NCBI GenBank assembly: GCA_900316995.1
Contig: ONEZ01000001.1
Coordinates: 62,001-126,000, forward strand
Direction: 5' to 3'
Length of the DNA stretch: 64,000 bases
From: an uncultured Bacteroidales bacterium
Lineage (GTDB): Bacteria > Bacteroidota > Bacteroidia > Bacteroidales > Paludibacteraceae
Shown here piece by piece: positions 46,089 to 54,859 of this stretch. The notes under the pieces are model-generated. The model saw only the letters and a list, made by a program, of their open reading frames with translations. It did not search any database and was not told the origin of the DNA. The position numbers were made by a program, and so were the translations under genes. Every line of letters starts with the position of its first letter. Positions within the stretch are counted from its first letter, which is position 1.

Positions 46089-46379
46089 TTAGTTGTCAGC
46101 CGCAAGACTCTCAAAGTATTTGGCCTCAGCATCCATAAGGTAATCCAGGTTGTCTGCCGTAATAGATGTAACCTCATCTTTGGCAGCCTCAGCCAAGAAT
46201 TTCTTTTTGAACTCATCGGGGTCAATCACACACTTGTCATCAAGTATGTACATGATGTCAAGAAAGTACTGAATGTCATCATCAGTGAACATCTGCTTAG
46301 CCTCATCAGGCAGATTAACCTGAATGAATTTTATGGCATCATCATCGTCGTATGCATCAAGCACCTTATCAATATCCAT
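46089..46379 (-). CDS. Small acidic protein of unknown function
   Basis: A 96-residue, strongly acidic soluble protein (many Asp/Glu; DAYDDDDAIKF near the N-terminus), predicted mostly helical. No domain is recognised; its spacing of acidic residues does not form clear EF-hands. ATG 46379 is the only good start. It lies just upstream of the family 2 glycosyltransferase and may act with it, but that is inference from proximity. Confidence 0.65.
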   Translation of the reverse strand: MDIDKVLDAYDDDDAIKFIQVNLPDEAKQMFTDDDIQYFLDIMYILDDKCVIDPDEFKKKFLAEAAKDEVTSITADNLDYLMDAEAKYFESLAADN

Positions 46380-46452
46380 AGTCTTAATAATATGTGGCCA
46401 CTAAAGTAGTCAATTTTACTGAAACAGCACTAATTTTCCAGAAATAAATTTG

Positions 46453-49140
46453 TTATCTCTTAATGAAACGCTTAACATTGGCGCCATCTGTTACAATATA
46501 GATACCAGATGTAAGATTTGAAACATCTATGGTCTCAATTGTCTGTTCCATCTTAACTTGTTTCACAACCTGACCTGTAAGGTTCATTATGGTAATACTC
46601 TCCTTAGGCAGGTAAGATGACGTAATGGTAAGTTTCTCATCAGCCGGGCTTGGGAACACGCTAAATTCTGCATTGGCAGCCAAGGTCTCAACATCAACAG
46701 CACAGTTGTCAAAATCACCCTCTGTAGTGCCAAGTATAACATTACCGCAAATATAAGCAACACCCTCCAAGCACTTAGAAGAAGATGTAACCTTAAAAGA
46801 ACCTGTTACTGATATATCAGGTGCGGTTGCATTACCCTTTCCGTTCTCTACCAGAAGCTCCTTGATTGTCACATTGCCAGATATTACAGGACGCACATCA
46901 CCGTTATCAGGTATCACAACCTTGGAGTTTGCAGTTGGAGTCATACCCTGCTCCCAGTTACCGCAATCAGTCCAGTCAGTGGTGCCCATCTTACCAGTCC
47001 ATACGCTTGCACGTGTATCAGCCTTATCATTCATAGTGTTTGTAACCGTGGCAGGAGCCTCATACGATGCTCTCACCCAGCACTTCTGACCTATGTTCTC
47101 TGCAGAATTGTTCCAAACTTTCATTGCCACCCAACCAGAAACCGCAGGAGTGTAGTTTACAGTGACATCGGAGGTGCCGTTTGCCTTTGCAAGCAGGTTT
47201 CCGTCAAGGTCATAAAGCGCCAGAGTAATGTCATTACCATTGTTTGCAGGGTGCATTATAGCAGTTATTTTCTTCCCCGATGCGGCATAAATCTTACCCA
47301 CAAGACGCTGAGCGCAAGACTTGGCAGGCAACTGACCTCCCTGGCCCAGAGATTTGCAGTGACTGTCACCCAAGTCATCAGCCATCTCCCACTCCTGAAC
47401 AGTGGTATGACTGCGGTACGGAGTGTAGCCACCGGCACCTTCCGGCGCCCATACGGCAATACCCTTACCTTCGCCATCTACAGGATGAACCCAAAGTTCC
47501 ACCCAACCGTCATCATTTACAACAGGATTACCTCCTGCATTACCCGTATAATCCTTAAGCTTGACATTTTTTCCTATATCTGTAGGAACACATTTATTAT
47601 GCCAATTGTTGCTACCATCATCTGTAATGGCTATAAGCGCTCTGCCTGAACGTTCAATAATAAGCAAGTCCTCATCCTGGTAGCGCACCTTATAGTCCCC
47701 CCACTTGTAGTTCAAGTTCTGGTGGCACCATATAAGATTAACCAACGCATTACGTACAGGAAGTTCTGTCTTATTTGCAGGATGATGAGTCCAACGGTTG
47801 GAGTTGTTAAGATTAAACAAATCCTCCATATACACACAGAGGTTACCATCCAATGCTGACAGAATAGCGTAAGCCATAGGCATACGCCAGTTATTTGGAT
47901 GAACCGGACCGCCCATATCACTGCCCCACTTGTCATCTATATAGTTTCCTTTATCATCAAGCGTAGGACGGAAGTTATCATGGCTGTTTATGTAGTTTGT
48001 GGAACGGTGTATCTTATGGCCGTCACCGTAAACGGCGTATCGCATATTCAGCTGACTATTAACCACAGCACCTATATTGCCATATCCGTTGCCGTCAGCA
48101 ACATCTTTGACTCCTGAGTGAAGAGGAACATCAAACGCACCCATAAGGAACTCACTGCCACCATTTGCATATTGCACAGCTGCGGTGTAACCGTCTATTT
48201 GGTCTTTACCTCCTATAAACTCACCTATGTTGAACATATCCTCGCCGCCGTTGCACCAGTCAGACATTCCGTACTTCAAGTTCCAGCTTATATCCTGCTG
48301 AACCCATTCAGGGAAGTGCTTTACAGCATCCCAGCGGAATCCGTCCACTCCAGTCTGTTTTTTCAGCCACTTAGCCCAGTCTCTGGCATTATTCAGCATA
48401 TAATTCTTACCCTGCGCAGGGTTATATGTGGCATTTGAACTTTGACCGTATGCACCTTCATAGAAACAGTTGTCAGGGCCCCACCATGCAGAGCACCAAT
48501 CTCCGTCATTGCAATTATGACCCTCATTGGGGTGGAAATTCTCCCAGTTCTTAGGCCAGCGTCCTTTACGGCTCAGATAATCACTTGCCCCACCATCTTT
48601 ATATGGAGTCTCATAACATACATAGCGGAAATTTTTCCATTTATCATCCCATGCGGCAGGATCCTGACCACCAGCACCGCCATCTTCGCCACCGGGGTCT
48701 GTGGTGTGATTAAGTACAGCATCACATATAACCTCAATACCATTTGCGTGCATAACAGCTATCATACGCAACAAATCATCTTTTGTACCCATACGAGTGG
48801 CGTTTGCCGCCGCTCTTTTATCGGTTCTTCCCTTCTGATATTTATCTCCAAGGTCATAGTAATCAAATGGAGCATAGCCCACAGAGTTAGTGCCTGCGTT
48901 CTTACAGAAAGGAGGCACCCACACTGTGTTAATGCCTATCTCCTTCAAACGAGGAGCAAGCTCTGTAAGATAGTTTGCGTACGCATCATCAAAGTTCTGG
49001 TTATAATAATCCCACCAAAACGCCTGTAGCACAACACGTTTTTTATCATCGCCAGCGTATGATACTGAAACATAGCCAAGTAGCAATAGCAATAGCAGTA
49101 GAGATTTGAGGCATCTGCCTACGGAGGAGAAAGTTTTCAT
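46453..49140 (-). CDS. Secreted GH13 alpha-amylase with type IX secretion sorting domain
   Basis: Hydrolyses alpha-1,4-glucans outside the cell. 895 residues: a Sec signal peptide (about 1-29, with a run of leucines), then a GH13 barrel (about 33-520) with the catalytic triad in its usual motifs: Asp271 in GVDGFRWDAVKH, Glu307 in NIGEFIGG and Asp388 in NSHDNFRP. Next comes a beta-sandwich (about 590-705), a WTG-type beta-helix-like segment (about 725-815) and a C-terminal T9SS type A domain (about 825-895; FSVFPSPADEKLTI, SGIYIV, final VKRFIKR) for export and surface attachment. It implies a T9SS in this organism. It stands alone with its own promoter. Confidence 0.93.
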   Translation of the reverse strand: MKTFSSVGRCLKSLLLLLLLLGYVSVSYAGDDKKRVVLQAFWWDYYNQNFDDAYANYLTELAPRLKEIGINTVWVPPFCKNAGTNSVGYAPFDYYDLGDKYQKGRTDKRAAANATRMGTKDDLLRMIAVMHANGIEVICDAVLNHTTDPGGEDGGAGGQDPAAWDDKWKNFRYVCYETPYKDGGASDYLSRKGRWPKNWENFHPNEGHNCNDGDWCSAWWGPDNCFYEGAYGQSSNATYNPAQGKNYMLNNARDWAKWLKKQTGVDGFRWDAVKHFPEWVQQDISWNLKYGMSDWCNGGEDMFNIGEFIGGKDQIDGYTAAVQYANGGSEFLMGAFDVPLHSGVKDVADGNGYGNIGAVVNSQLNMRYAVYGDGHKIHRSTNYINSHDNFRPTLDDKGNYIDDKWGSDMGGPVHPNNWRMPMAYAILSALDGNLCVYMEDLFNLNNSNRWTHHPANKTELPVRNALVNLIWCHQNLNYKWGDYKVRYQDEDLLIIERSGRALIAITDDGSNNWHNKCVPTDIGKNVKLKDYTGNAGGNPVVNDDGWVELWVHPVDGEGKGIAVWAPEGAGGYTPYRSHTTVQEWEMADDLGDSHCKSLGQGGQLPAKSCAQRLVGKIYAASGKKITAIMHPANNGNDITLALYDLDGNLLAKANGTSDVTVNYTPAVSGWVAMKVWNNSAENIGQKCWVRASYEAPATVTNTMNDKADTRASVWTGKMGTTDWTDCGNWEQGMTPTANSKVVIPDNGDVRPVISGNVTIKELLVENGKGNATAPDISVTGSFKVTSSSKCLEGVAYICGNVILGTTEGDFDNCAVDVETLAANAEFSVFPSPADEKLTITSSYLPKESITIMNLTGQVVKQVKMEQTIETIDVSNLTSGIYIVTDGANVKRFIKR

Positions 49141-49164
49141 AGAATATTTTTAAGGTTGTAGCCA

Positions 49165-49195
49165 CAAAGATAACACTTCTGAAAGAAAAATGCAA
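49165..49195 (-). promoter_or_regulatory. Promoter of the amylase gene
   Basis: On the minus strand, TTG (49195-49193), a 20-nt spacer and TATCTTTG (49172-49165), about 25 nt before the ATG. Confidence 0.6.
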
Positions 49196-49201
49196 AAAAA
49201 G

Positions 49202-50668
49202 TCACAGTTTCACGCTGTAGGTACGGTTTTTGTTTGCTCCAGATGCCTCTACAACACCCTTTTTTAGCAGTTCATAAAGATGTTTTTTTACTCCCGATGT
49301 GGTAAGCCCTGCATATTCAGCAATATGCACAGTGCGGGAGTTTGGATTATGACGCAAAAAATCCATAATAAGTTCAGACTTACCCTTCTTCCTATTAGCC
49401 ATGTCATATTTAGGAACCTGTTCAGCCACAATGTCAGATGGCCTTAGCATCATGGTTAAAGTGGTTCTATCGGGGTTTTGAGTAATATTATACTGTGGTA
49501 TGGAACTAAATTCATTCTCCCATGCGCTCATAAAGCCTGGGATACCAGTTCCCGCACGTTCACCAATTCCAATTAAAGAGAACATCTTCATAACAGTTCC
49601 GTTTCGTGGATCAGAAACGCCACCCTCAAGTGCAGTTTCAAGCCCGATGCGCATATCGCCAGGGTTGGCAATGGTTATTGACTCTTCACCCTTTCTAACA
49701 ACAATTCCCTGCCTGCCATAATAATCTGCATTAACAACAGCATTAAGCAGTGCCTCCCTAACCGCCAAGTGTGTAGGAGTCTCATCAATACGGGTAAGCC
49801 CATCAGTTCTAAAAGGAACCTTAAAATCTTCTGTCAGCTTTCTGTACGCCTTAAAATAGAACTCAAATATATTGCCACTCCACTCCCCAGACGACGATAC
49901 AAAACGGTCATTCCACCTCATAAAACCCATACTGTTTTCTTGATAATCAAGAAAATACATAGGAAACTCTGTGGTAATATCCGGCTCCGTCCCAAACATT
50001 AAAAGGCCAGCCATTGTAGGGTGAAATCCCATATCATCAGAGCTAAGTCCCATAGCTCCAATCCTACGCAAAAATAGCTCGTCATCTATATTGTTCCATG
50101 CGTGCTTAGGATGAACAGACAAAAAACGGTTCCTGTAGTGACGCAAGCTGTCGGCATCAAAAACAGACGAGTCAAAGCGTTCAATTACACGCATATCCAT
50201 AGGCTCCAGCGATGCATCCCTATACATGGCTGTAATCTGTTCCTTAGTGCAGTGGAAGTCACCATCGCCGTTACGCCTATAGGTGCCGCTCGCAGGATTC
50301 TGCCCCACATACACCGGACGCATGGAGCGTTCCGCCCTTGGAACCTCAATAACAATAATGCTCTTACCATCCACCACCTCCACTCTAACCATTTGATTGG
50401 TAAGAATATTGACGCTCACCTTCTGAGTATTGTTTACGCCATTCCAAAAATCCTTAACAATCTTATCAGCATTTTCAACCCCCTTTACGTTCAGAGAACC
50501 ATCTGAGCGTTCCATTACGCCCAACAGAATAACGCCGCCATCGCTGTTAGCAAAAGCGGAATAGCTCTCCCAAACACTGGCGGGCAAACCTCCCTGTGAT
50601 AGTTTACACTCCACGCATGCGCTCTCACGCAGCACACCACGGGTCAATAAATCAATATCAAATCTCAT
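49202..50668 (-). CDS. AlbA_2/Schlafen-type ATP-binding protein with C-terminal winged helix
   Basis: 488 residues. The N-terminal AlbA_2 (divergent AAA-4) domain (about 12-140) shows ESACVECKLSQGGLPASVWESYSAFANSDGGVILLGV, typical of Schlafen-like regulators and RNA/DNA-binding proteins. The middle has the HATPase-like ATP-binding C-terminal half seen in this family (REALLNAVVNADYYG, about 310-325; GTGIPGFMSAWENE about 365). A winged helix ends the protein (about 430-485). Such proteins occur as regulators and in defence islands. Four operator-like repeats over its own promoter suggest autoregulation. It is divergent from the restriction-modification gene. Confidence 0.82.
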   Translation of the reverse strand: MRFDIDLLTRGVLRESACVECKLSQGGLPASVWESYSAFANSDGGVILLGVMERSDGSLNVKGVENADKIVKDFWNGVNNTQKVSVNILTNQMVRVEVVDGKSIIVIEVPRAERSMRPVYVGQNPASGTYRRNGDGDFHCTKEQITAMYRDASLEPMDMRVIERFDSSVFDADSLRHYRNRFLSVHPKHAWNNIDDELFLRRIGAMGLSSDDMGFHPTMAGLLMFGTEPDITTEFPMYFLDYQENSMGFMRWNDRFVSSSGEWSGNIFEFYFKAYRKLTEDFKVPFRTDGLTRIDETPTHLAVREALLNAVVNADYYGRQGIVVRKGEESITIANPGDMRIGLETALEGGVSDPRNGTVMKMFSLIGIGERAGTGIPGFMSAWENEFSSIPQYNITQNPDRTTLTMMLRPSDIVAEQVPKYDMANRKKGKSELIMDFLRHNPNSRTVHIAEYAGLTTSGVKKHLYELLKKGVVEASGANKNRTYSVKL

Positions 50669-50755
50669 AAAGTAACGGTATTTACCTGCAAAGATACAAA
50701 ATATTTTAATTTATCGTTACTTTATCGTCACTTTTATTTGATTTATCGTCACTTT
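50668..50755. promoter_or_regulatory. Promoter and phased iteron operator upstream of the AlbA_2 gene
   Basis: On the minus strand TATCTTTG (50696-50689) is the -7 element. On the plus strand three direct copies of TTATCGTYACTTT begin at about 50712, 50723 and 50744, so they are 11 and 21 bp apart (one and two helical turns). A fourth, inverted copy TAAAGTAACGGTAT (50668-50681) abuts the ATG. The layout is that of a repressor or activator operator and could also act on the divergent restriction-modification gene. Confidence 0.75.
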
Positions 50756-50863
50756 AGTATCTAACACACTTAACATAGAACCTTTTGAGACACTAACCTA
50801 AAGACAAATTAATACACATATCAAAAAAAAACAGTAACTTTACAACTTGATAATATTATAAGT

Positions 50864-53656
50864 ATGACTCCGATACAACAACAGACAGCAGCTAAAGAGT
50901 TTGCCCGTTTTTGGCAAGGTAAAGGTTATGAAAAGGGCGAGAGCCAGACATATTGGCTTACCCTGCTCAATCAGGTTTTAGGCATTGAGCATCCGGAACA
51001 GTTTATTGTTTTTGAGCAACAGGTGCAACTTGACCACGCCTCATTTGTGGATGCGCGTATTCCTGCTACCAAAGTTATGATTGAACAGAAATCGCTTGGC
51101 AAAAACCTTGGAGAAGGCATCAGGCAATCTGACGGCAGCTTTCTCAATCCATTCCAACAGGCCAAACGCTATGCAGACACTCTACCCAATAGCCAGCGAC
51201 CAAGATGGATTGTAACCTGTAATTTTGCTGAATGGTGGGTGTATGATCTGGAGCATCCTAATGACGAACCTCAGAAAATACTTCTTGCCAATCTGGAAAA
51301 AGAATATGACCGACTTCGTTTCCTTGTGGAACAGGGTAATGAGCACATCAAGCAGGAGATGAAAGTATCAGTGGAAGCAGGACGATTGGTTGCACTCATC
51401 TACGATGCTCTCCTTAAACAGTATCTCAATCCAGACAAAACAGAAACACTTCGCAGCCTCAATATTCTTTGTGTCCGCCTTGTTTTCTGTCTCTATGCAG
51501 AAGACGCACACTTATTCGGCAAGAAAACCGCTTTTCACGATTACTTGGCACAATACCCTGCAAAAGACATCCGCCGTGCGCTCATTGATCTGTTCCAAGT
51601 CCTTGATACGCCTATTGACCAAAGAGACCCTTATCTGGACGACACCCTTAAATCCTTTCCGTATGTTAACGGAGGCCTATTTAGCAACGACGTTCATTTG
51701 GAAATTCCACAATTTACGGAAGAACTTAAAGAACTCATTCTTGCCAAAGCCTCAGATAACTTTGATTGGAGTGATATAAGCCCAACTATCTTTGGAGCAG
51801 TGTTTGAGAGCACACTCAACCCTGACACACGCCGTTCTGGTGGCATGCACTACACTTCCATTGAAAACATACATAAGGTGATAGACCCGCTATTCATGGA
51901 TAACCTTATGGACGAGTTCGAAGCCATAAAATCCATTCCACAAGAAAAAAAGCAACGGCAACAACTTGATGCCCTCCAAAACAAAATAGCATCACTCACT
52001 TTCTTTGATCCCGCATGCGGTAGTGGCAATTTCCTCACTGAAAGTTATATTTCGCTTCGCCGATTAGAAAATAAAATCATAGCCTTGCGTAGCAAAGGAC
52101 AAACCTTCATAGGAGACTTCATAAATCCTATCAAAGTGGACATCCACCAATTCTATGGGATTGAAATCAATGATTTTGCCGTATCAGTGGCTACCACAGC
52201 TCTTTGGATTGCCGAACAACAAATGCTCCAAGAGACAGCAAAACTGGTTCAGTTCAATCTTGAGCCTTTGCCACTCAAAGCATATCACAATATCCACGAA
52301 GGCAATGCCCTTCGTATTGAATGGTCAGACGTAATAGCACCCACACGCCTCAATTACATAATGGGTAACCCACCGTTTGTGGGAGCACGCTGGATGAGCA
52401 AAGAGCAGAAACAAGATGTGATAAATATTTTTGGGGCTAATTGGACTGGCGTTGGAGATTTAGACTACGTCTGCTGTTGGTACAAAAAAGCTGTTGACAT
52501 GATGAACGTTAATCCATACATAAAATCAGCCTTAGTAAGTACAAACTCAATAACACAAGGTGGAGCTGTAACCAACCTATGGAAACCACTTTTTGAGCAG
52601 TATGGCATTCATTTTAATTTCGCATATCGTACCTTCCGTTGGGATAGCGAAGCAGACATCAAAGCCCACGTTCATTGTGTAATCATTGGATTCTCTTCGA
52701 TAAAGACCGCAAGCAATAGCCCAAAGAGAATTTACATCTCTGAATTTCAATCTATCTCCGCCACAAATATCAACGGTTATCTAATGGATGCGCCAGATGT
52801 GTTTATTGAGAAGCGTATGCATCCAATATCTGAAGTTCCAGAAATATGTTTAGGAGGACAACCAATTGACGATGGTAATTTTATCCTTACGAGAGAAGAG
52901 AAAGAAGACTTTATAAAGAAAGAGCCTCAAGCAGAACAATTCTTACGGCCATTTATGATGGGCAAGGATTTTATAGACAGAAAGCCTCGCTTCTGTTTGT
53001 GGTTACAAGATGCCAGCCCAGCCTTACTACGTCAATGTCCAACCATTTTAGAACGTGTAAAGAATGTACGTGAGTTCCGATTGAAAAGCAATAGAGGGAG
53101 CACTCTAAAAGCAGCAGAAACACCAACCTTGTTTGGAGCTCCTTTTGAGTGTAAAAGCCAATACATCGCCCTGCCTAAAGTCTCATCTGAAAATCGCCGC
53201 TACATTCCAATGGACTATTTGTCAGCAAATATAATTCCAGGCGACAAGTTATTCTGTATGCAAGGAGCCACACTCTTCCATTTCGGAATTCTAACCTCAA
53301 ATGTCCACATGGCATGGATGCGAGCTGTTTGTGGAAGATTAAAATCAGATTATAGTTATTCAAACACAATTGTTTACAACAACTTCCCTTGGCCAGAAGT
53401 AACAGTAGAACAAAAGGCCAAGATAGAGCAAACCGCTCAAGCCATTTTGGATGCGCGCACCAAATATCCGGATTGTTCTCTTGCTGATCTATATGATGAG
53501 GTAACCATGCCACCTGAATTACTCAAAGCACACCAAGACAATGACCGTGCTGTAATGGCCGCATACGGTTTCTCCACCAGGATATCCGAATCTGAATGTG
53601 TTGCAGAACTATTTAAGTTATACCAAAACATACTTGCAAGCCATGAAAAAAATTAA
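50864..53656 (+). CDS. MmeI-like type II restriction-modification enzyme (single chain)
   Basis: 930 residues, combining nuclease and adenine methyltransferase as in type IIL/MmeI enzymes. The N-terminal PD-(D/E)XK-like nuclease has Asp63 and Glu74-x-Lys76 (DARIPATKVMIEQK). A helical spacer (about 150-370) follows. The methyltransferase has the SAM motif DPACGSGNF (382-390) and catalytic NPPF (502-505). The target-recognition and C-terminal regions cover about 620-930. MmeI relatives modify one strand and cut about two turns away. No separate methylase accompanies it, which fits this class. A TAACTTTA -7-like element lies near 50835. It overlaps the next gene by 14 bp. Confidence 0.87.
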   Translation: MTPIQQQTAAKEFARFWQGKGYEKGESQTYWLTLLNQVLGIEHPEQFIVFEQQVQLDHASFVDARIPATKVMIEQKSLGKNLGEGIRQSDGSFLNPFQQAKRYADTLPNSQRPRWIVTCNFAEWWVYDLEHPNDEPQKILLANLEKEYDRLRFLVEQGNEHIKQEMKVSVEAGRLVALIYDALLKQYLNPDKTETLRSLNILCVRLVFCLYAEDAHLFGKKTAFHDYLAQYPAKDIRRALIDLFQVLDTPIDQRDPYLDDTLKSFPYVNGGLFSNDVHLEIPQFTEELKELILAKASDNFDWSDISPTIFGAVFESTLNPDTRRSGGMHYTSIENIHKVIDPLFMDNLMDEFEAIKSIPQEKKQRQQLDALQNKIASLTFFDPACGSGNFLTESYISLRRLENKIIALRSKGQTFIGDFINPIKVDIHQFYGIEINDFAVSVATTALWIAEQQMLQETAKLVQFNLEPLPLKAYHNIHEGNALRIEWSDVIAPTRLNYIMGNPPFVGARWMSKEQKQDVINIFGANWTGVGDLDYVCCWYKKAVDMMNVNPYIKSALVSTNSITQGGAVTNLWKPLFEQYGIHFNFAYRTFRWDSEADIKAHVHCVIIGFSSIKTASNSPKRIYISEFQSISATNINGYLMDAPDVFIEKRMHPISEVPEICLGGQPIDDGNFILTREEKEDFIKKEPQAEQFLRPFMMGKDFIDRKPRFCLWLQDASPALLRQCPTILERVKNVREFRLKSNRGSTLKAAETPTLFGAPFECKSQYIALPKVSSENRRYIPMDYLSANIIPGDKLFCMQGATLFHFGILTSNVHMAWMRAVCGRLKSDYSYSNTIVYNNFPWPEVTVEQKAKIEQTAQAILDARTKYPDCSLADLYDEVTMPPELLKAHQDNDRAVMAAYGFSTRISESECVAELFKLYQNILASHEKN

Positions 53657-54128
53657 ATGCCCAACTTGTGGTCATGAGTTTATAGTGGATAAAACTGATT
53701 TCTATAAGAGATTCAGCAATGTGAGGGACCTAAAGTTTACCGAAGATATAAAAAGGCTCCTTGACAAGTTTTTGACGCAATGGGAGATAGAAATAGACAT
53801 CTCTACAAACCCCGACCCACTTTTTGTTGAAGTTGCTTGCTTTGCTGTTATGCGCCATCAGATTTCACTATCTGAAATCCAAAGGAATTTTCCAATAGGT
53901 TTTAATCGAGCCAAATGTCTTATTAATCAATTAGAGGCAGCGCACATAATTGGTCCCGAGTTTAACAACATGTCTGTTCATGAAGTTTATGTGAAGGATG
54001 AAAAAGGACTTGAAGAAGCCCTTTTAAGATGTTCAAATTGGGAGCCATCTCCCCTATTGGACGCCGTAAACACTTGTCCAAAATGCAAACATAGAATCTA
54101 TATAGAGGACATGAGAAATCATCATTAG
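53643..54128 (+). CDS. Stand-alone FtsK-gamma winged-helix protein with CxxC termini
   Basis: 161 residues. The middle (about 57-118) reads as an FtsK gamma domain: DPLFVEVACFAVM, SLSEIQRNFPIGFNRAKCLINQLEAAHIIGP. This is the KOPS-binding winged helix normally at the C-terminus of the FtsK translocase. Here there is no motor. The N-terminus has CPTCGHEF (Cys6, Cys9) and the C-terminus CPKCKHRIYI (Cys145, Cys148), each half of a possible zinc ribbon. ATG 53643 gives the zinc motif at the start; a longer in-frame start would run deeper into the upstream gene. It overlaps the restriction-modification gene by 14 bp, so the two are translationally coupled. Confidence 0.8.
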   Translation: MKKIKCPTCGHEFIVDKTDFYKRFSNVRDLKFTEDIKRLLDKFLTQWEIEIDISTNPDPLFVEVACFAVMRHQISLSEIQRNFPIGFNRAKCLINQLEAAHIIGPEFNNMSVHEVYVKDEKGLEEALLRCSNWEPSPLLDAVNTCPKCKHRIYIEDMRNHH

Positions 54129-54545
54129 CTTAGAATATAGTTGCACTGGGGATAATTAGAGGAACCATAAAACCGATCATATCTGCCGTTTCTGAGAATC
54201 AGACTGCCACCACAACGAGGGCATCTACCAGTGGCAACAGCTTCATCACGGCTTTCTTTGTTGCGGTAAACATTACCAAGATGCTCTTTGCGGTCAGCCT
54301 CCGTGGTGGATATCACTTCAAGGAGTTGTCTGTGATAAAAGCCCATTTGCTATGATGACAGAACAATGTCCTGATACTGCTTCCATAACTCCGCATTTCC
54401 ACCACCTTAGATCTTCCCGTGGACATTTTTGGTTTCCAATACAATGCCGTAACGAGAAATGAAAAGATGATCCACCTAAATTGTATATTTCCCGTGACAA
54501 ATTAGAAGATCATTGTAAACCCGATAATCTTTGTAAATTTCTCAG
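54125..54545 (-). pseudogene. Decayed NERD-nuclease / topoisomerase zinc-finger gene
   Basis: Read on the minus strand from about 54545, one frame gives YRVYNDLL, stop, VDHLFISRYGIVLETKNVHGKI, stop, GGGNAELWKQYQDIVLSS, stop, then an open stretch with CPRCGGSLILRNGRYDRFYG. The first part matches the NERD nuclease-related domain (IDHxxxSxYGIxxxExKNxxG). The last 73 codons are a topoisomerase-type C4 zinc finger. At least three in-frame stops and the missing start mark a pseudogene. Its remnant end overlaps the end of the FtsK-gamma gene by 4 bp. NERD-zinc-finger fusions are common accessory genes in Bacteroidota. Confidence 0.75.
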
Positions 54546-54811
54546 GTTTCAGAAAGAGAGAAAGTGCGTCAATAAACGCCAATATGTTATGTTTTTGAGA
54601 CCAACTCGCCCATTATGAGATTCTTCGCTACGTTTACACTACGCTCAGAATGACGAGAGAGTTATCTCCAAGCCCACCCCTCCACTCTGCACTTCAGAGT
54701 TTACGGCATGGACTCATTTTGCAAATTTACAAAAATATTTTATTATCCAATCACATTTGGGTAAAGCCACAAACGTCTTTAAGGAAATTTAGCATTTGAG
54801 AGGAGAAGTGC
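54546..54811. other. Non-coding gap between NERD pseudogene and HipT
   Basis: About 270 bp with no convincing gene on either strand. It contains a segment reading GATTCTTCGCTACG...CTACGCTCAGAATGACG (54622-54656), of the sort found as dispersed repeats in many genomes, but it occurs only once in this window. The rest is AT-rich and may be further remnant of the decayed gene. Confidence 0.5.
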
Positions 54812-54848
54812 AAAAAAAAACCGCCACAGCTGCGGGTTGCGGTGGCGG
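54812..54848 (-). terminator. HipT terminator hairpin, first copy of a 26-bp repeat
   Basis: On the minus strand the stem CCGCCAC/GTGGCGG is followed by nine T's (54820-54812), 11 nt after the hipT stop. The 26-bp core 54823-54848 recurs with one mismatch at 56445-56470 in the same orientation. Confidence 0.8.
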
Positions 54849-54859
54849 GAGAATTGTGG

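Noticed and set aside
50711-50755. Iterons as a plasmid or phage replication origin
   Set aside because: No replication initiator gene nearby, only three or four copies, and they overlap a promoter; an operator is the simpler reading.
50864-53656. BREX PglX or DISARM methylase
   Set aside because: The N-terminal DxnExK nuclease and overall length fit MmeI-like enzymes; no BREX or DISARM partner genes are present.
54318-54500. 60-codon open frame with Cys/His residues
   Set aside because: It reads the NERD pseudogene out of frame; the NERD signature lies in the neighbouring frame.
54622-54656. Possible dispersed-repeat or MITE-like element
   Set aside because: Only one copy in the window and no clear terminal inverted repeats or target-site duplication; not called as a mobile element.
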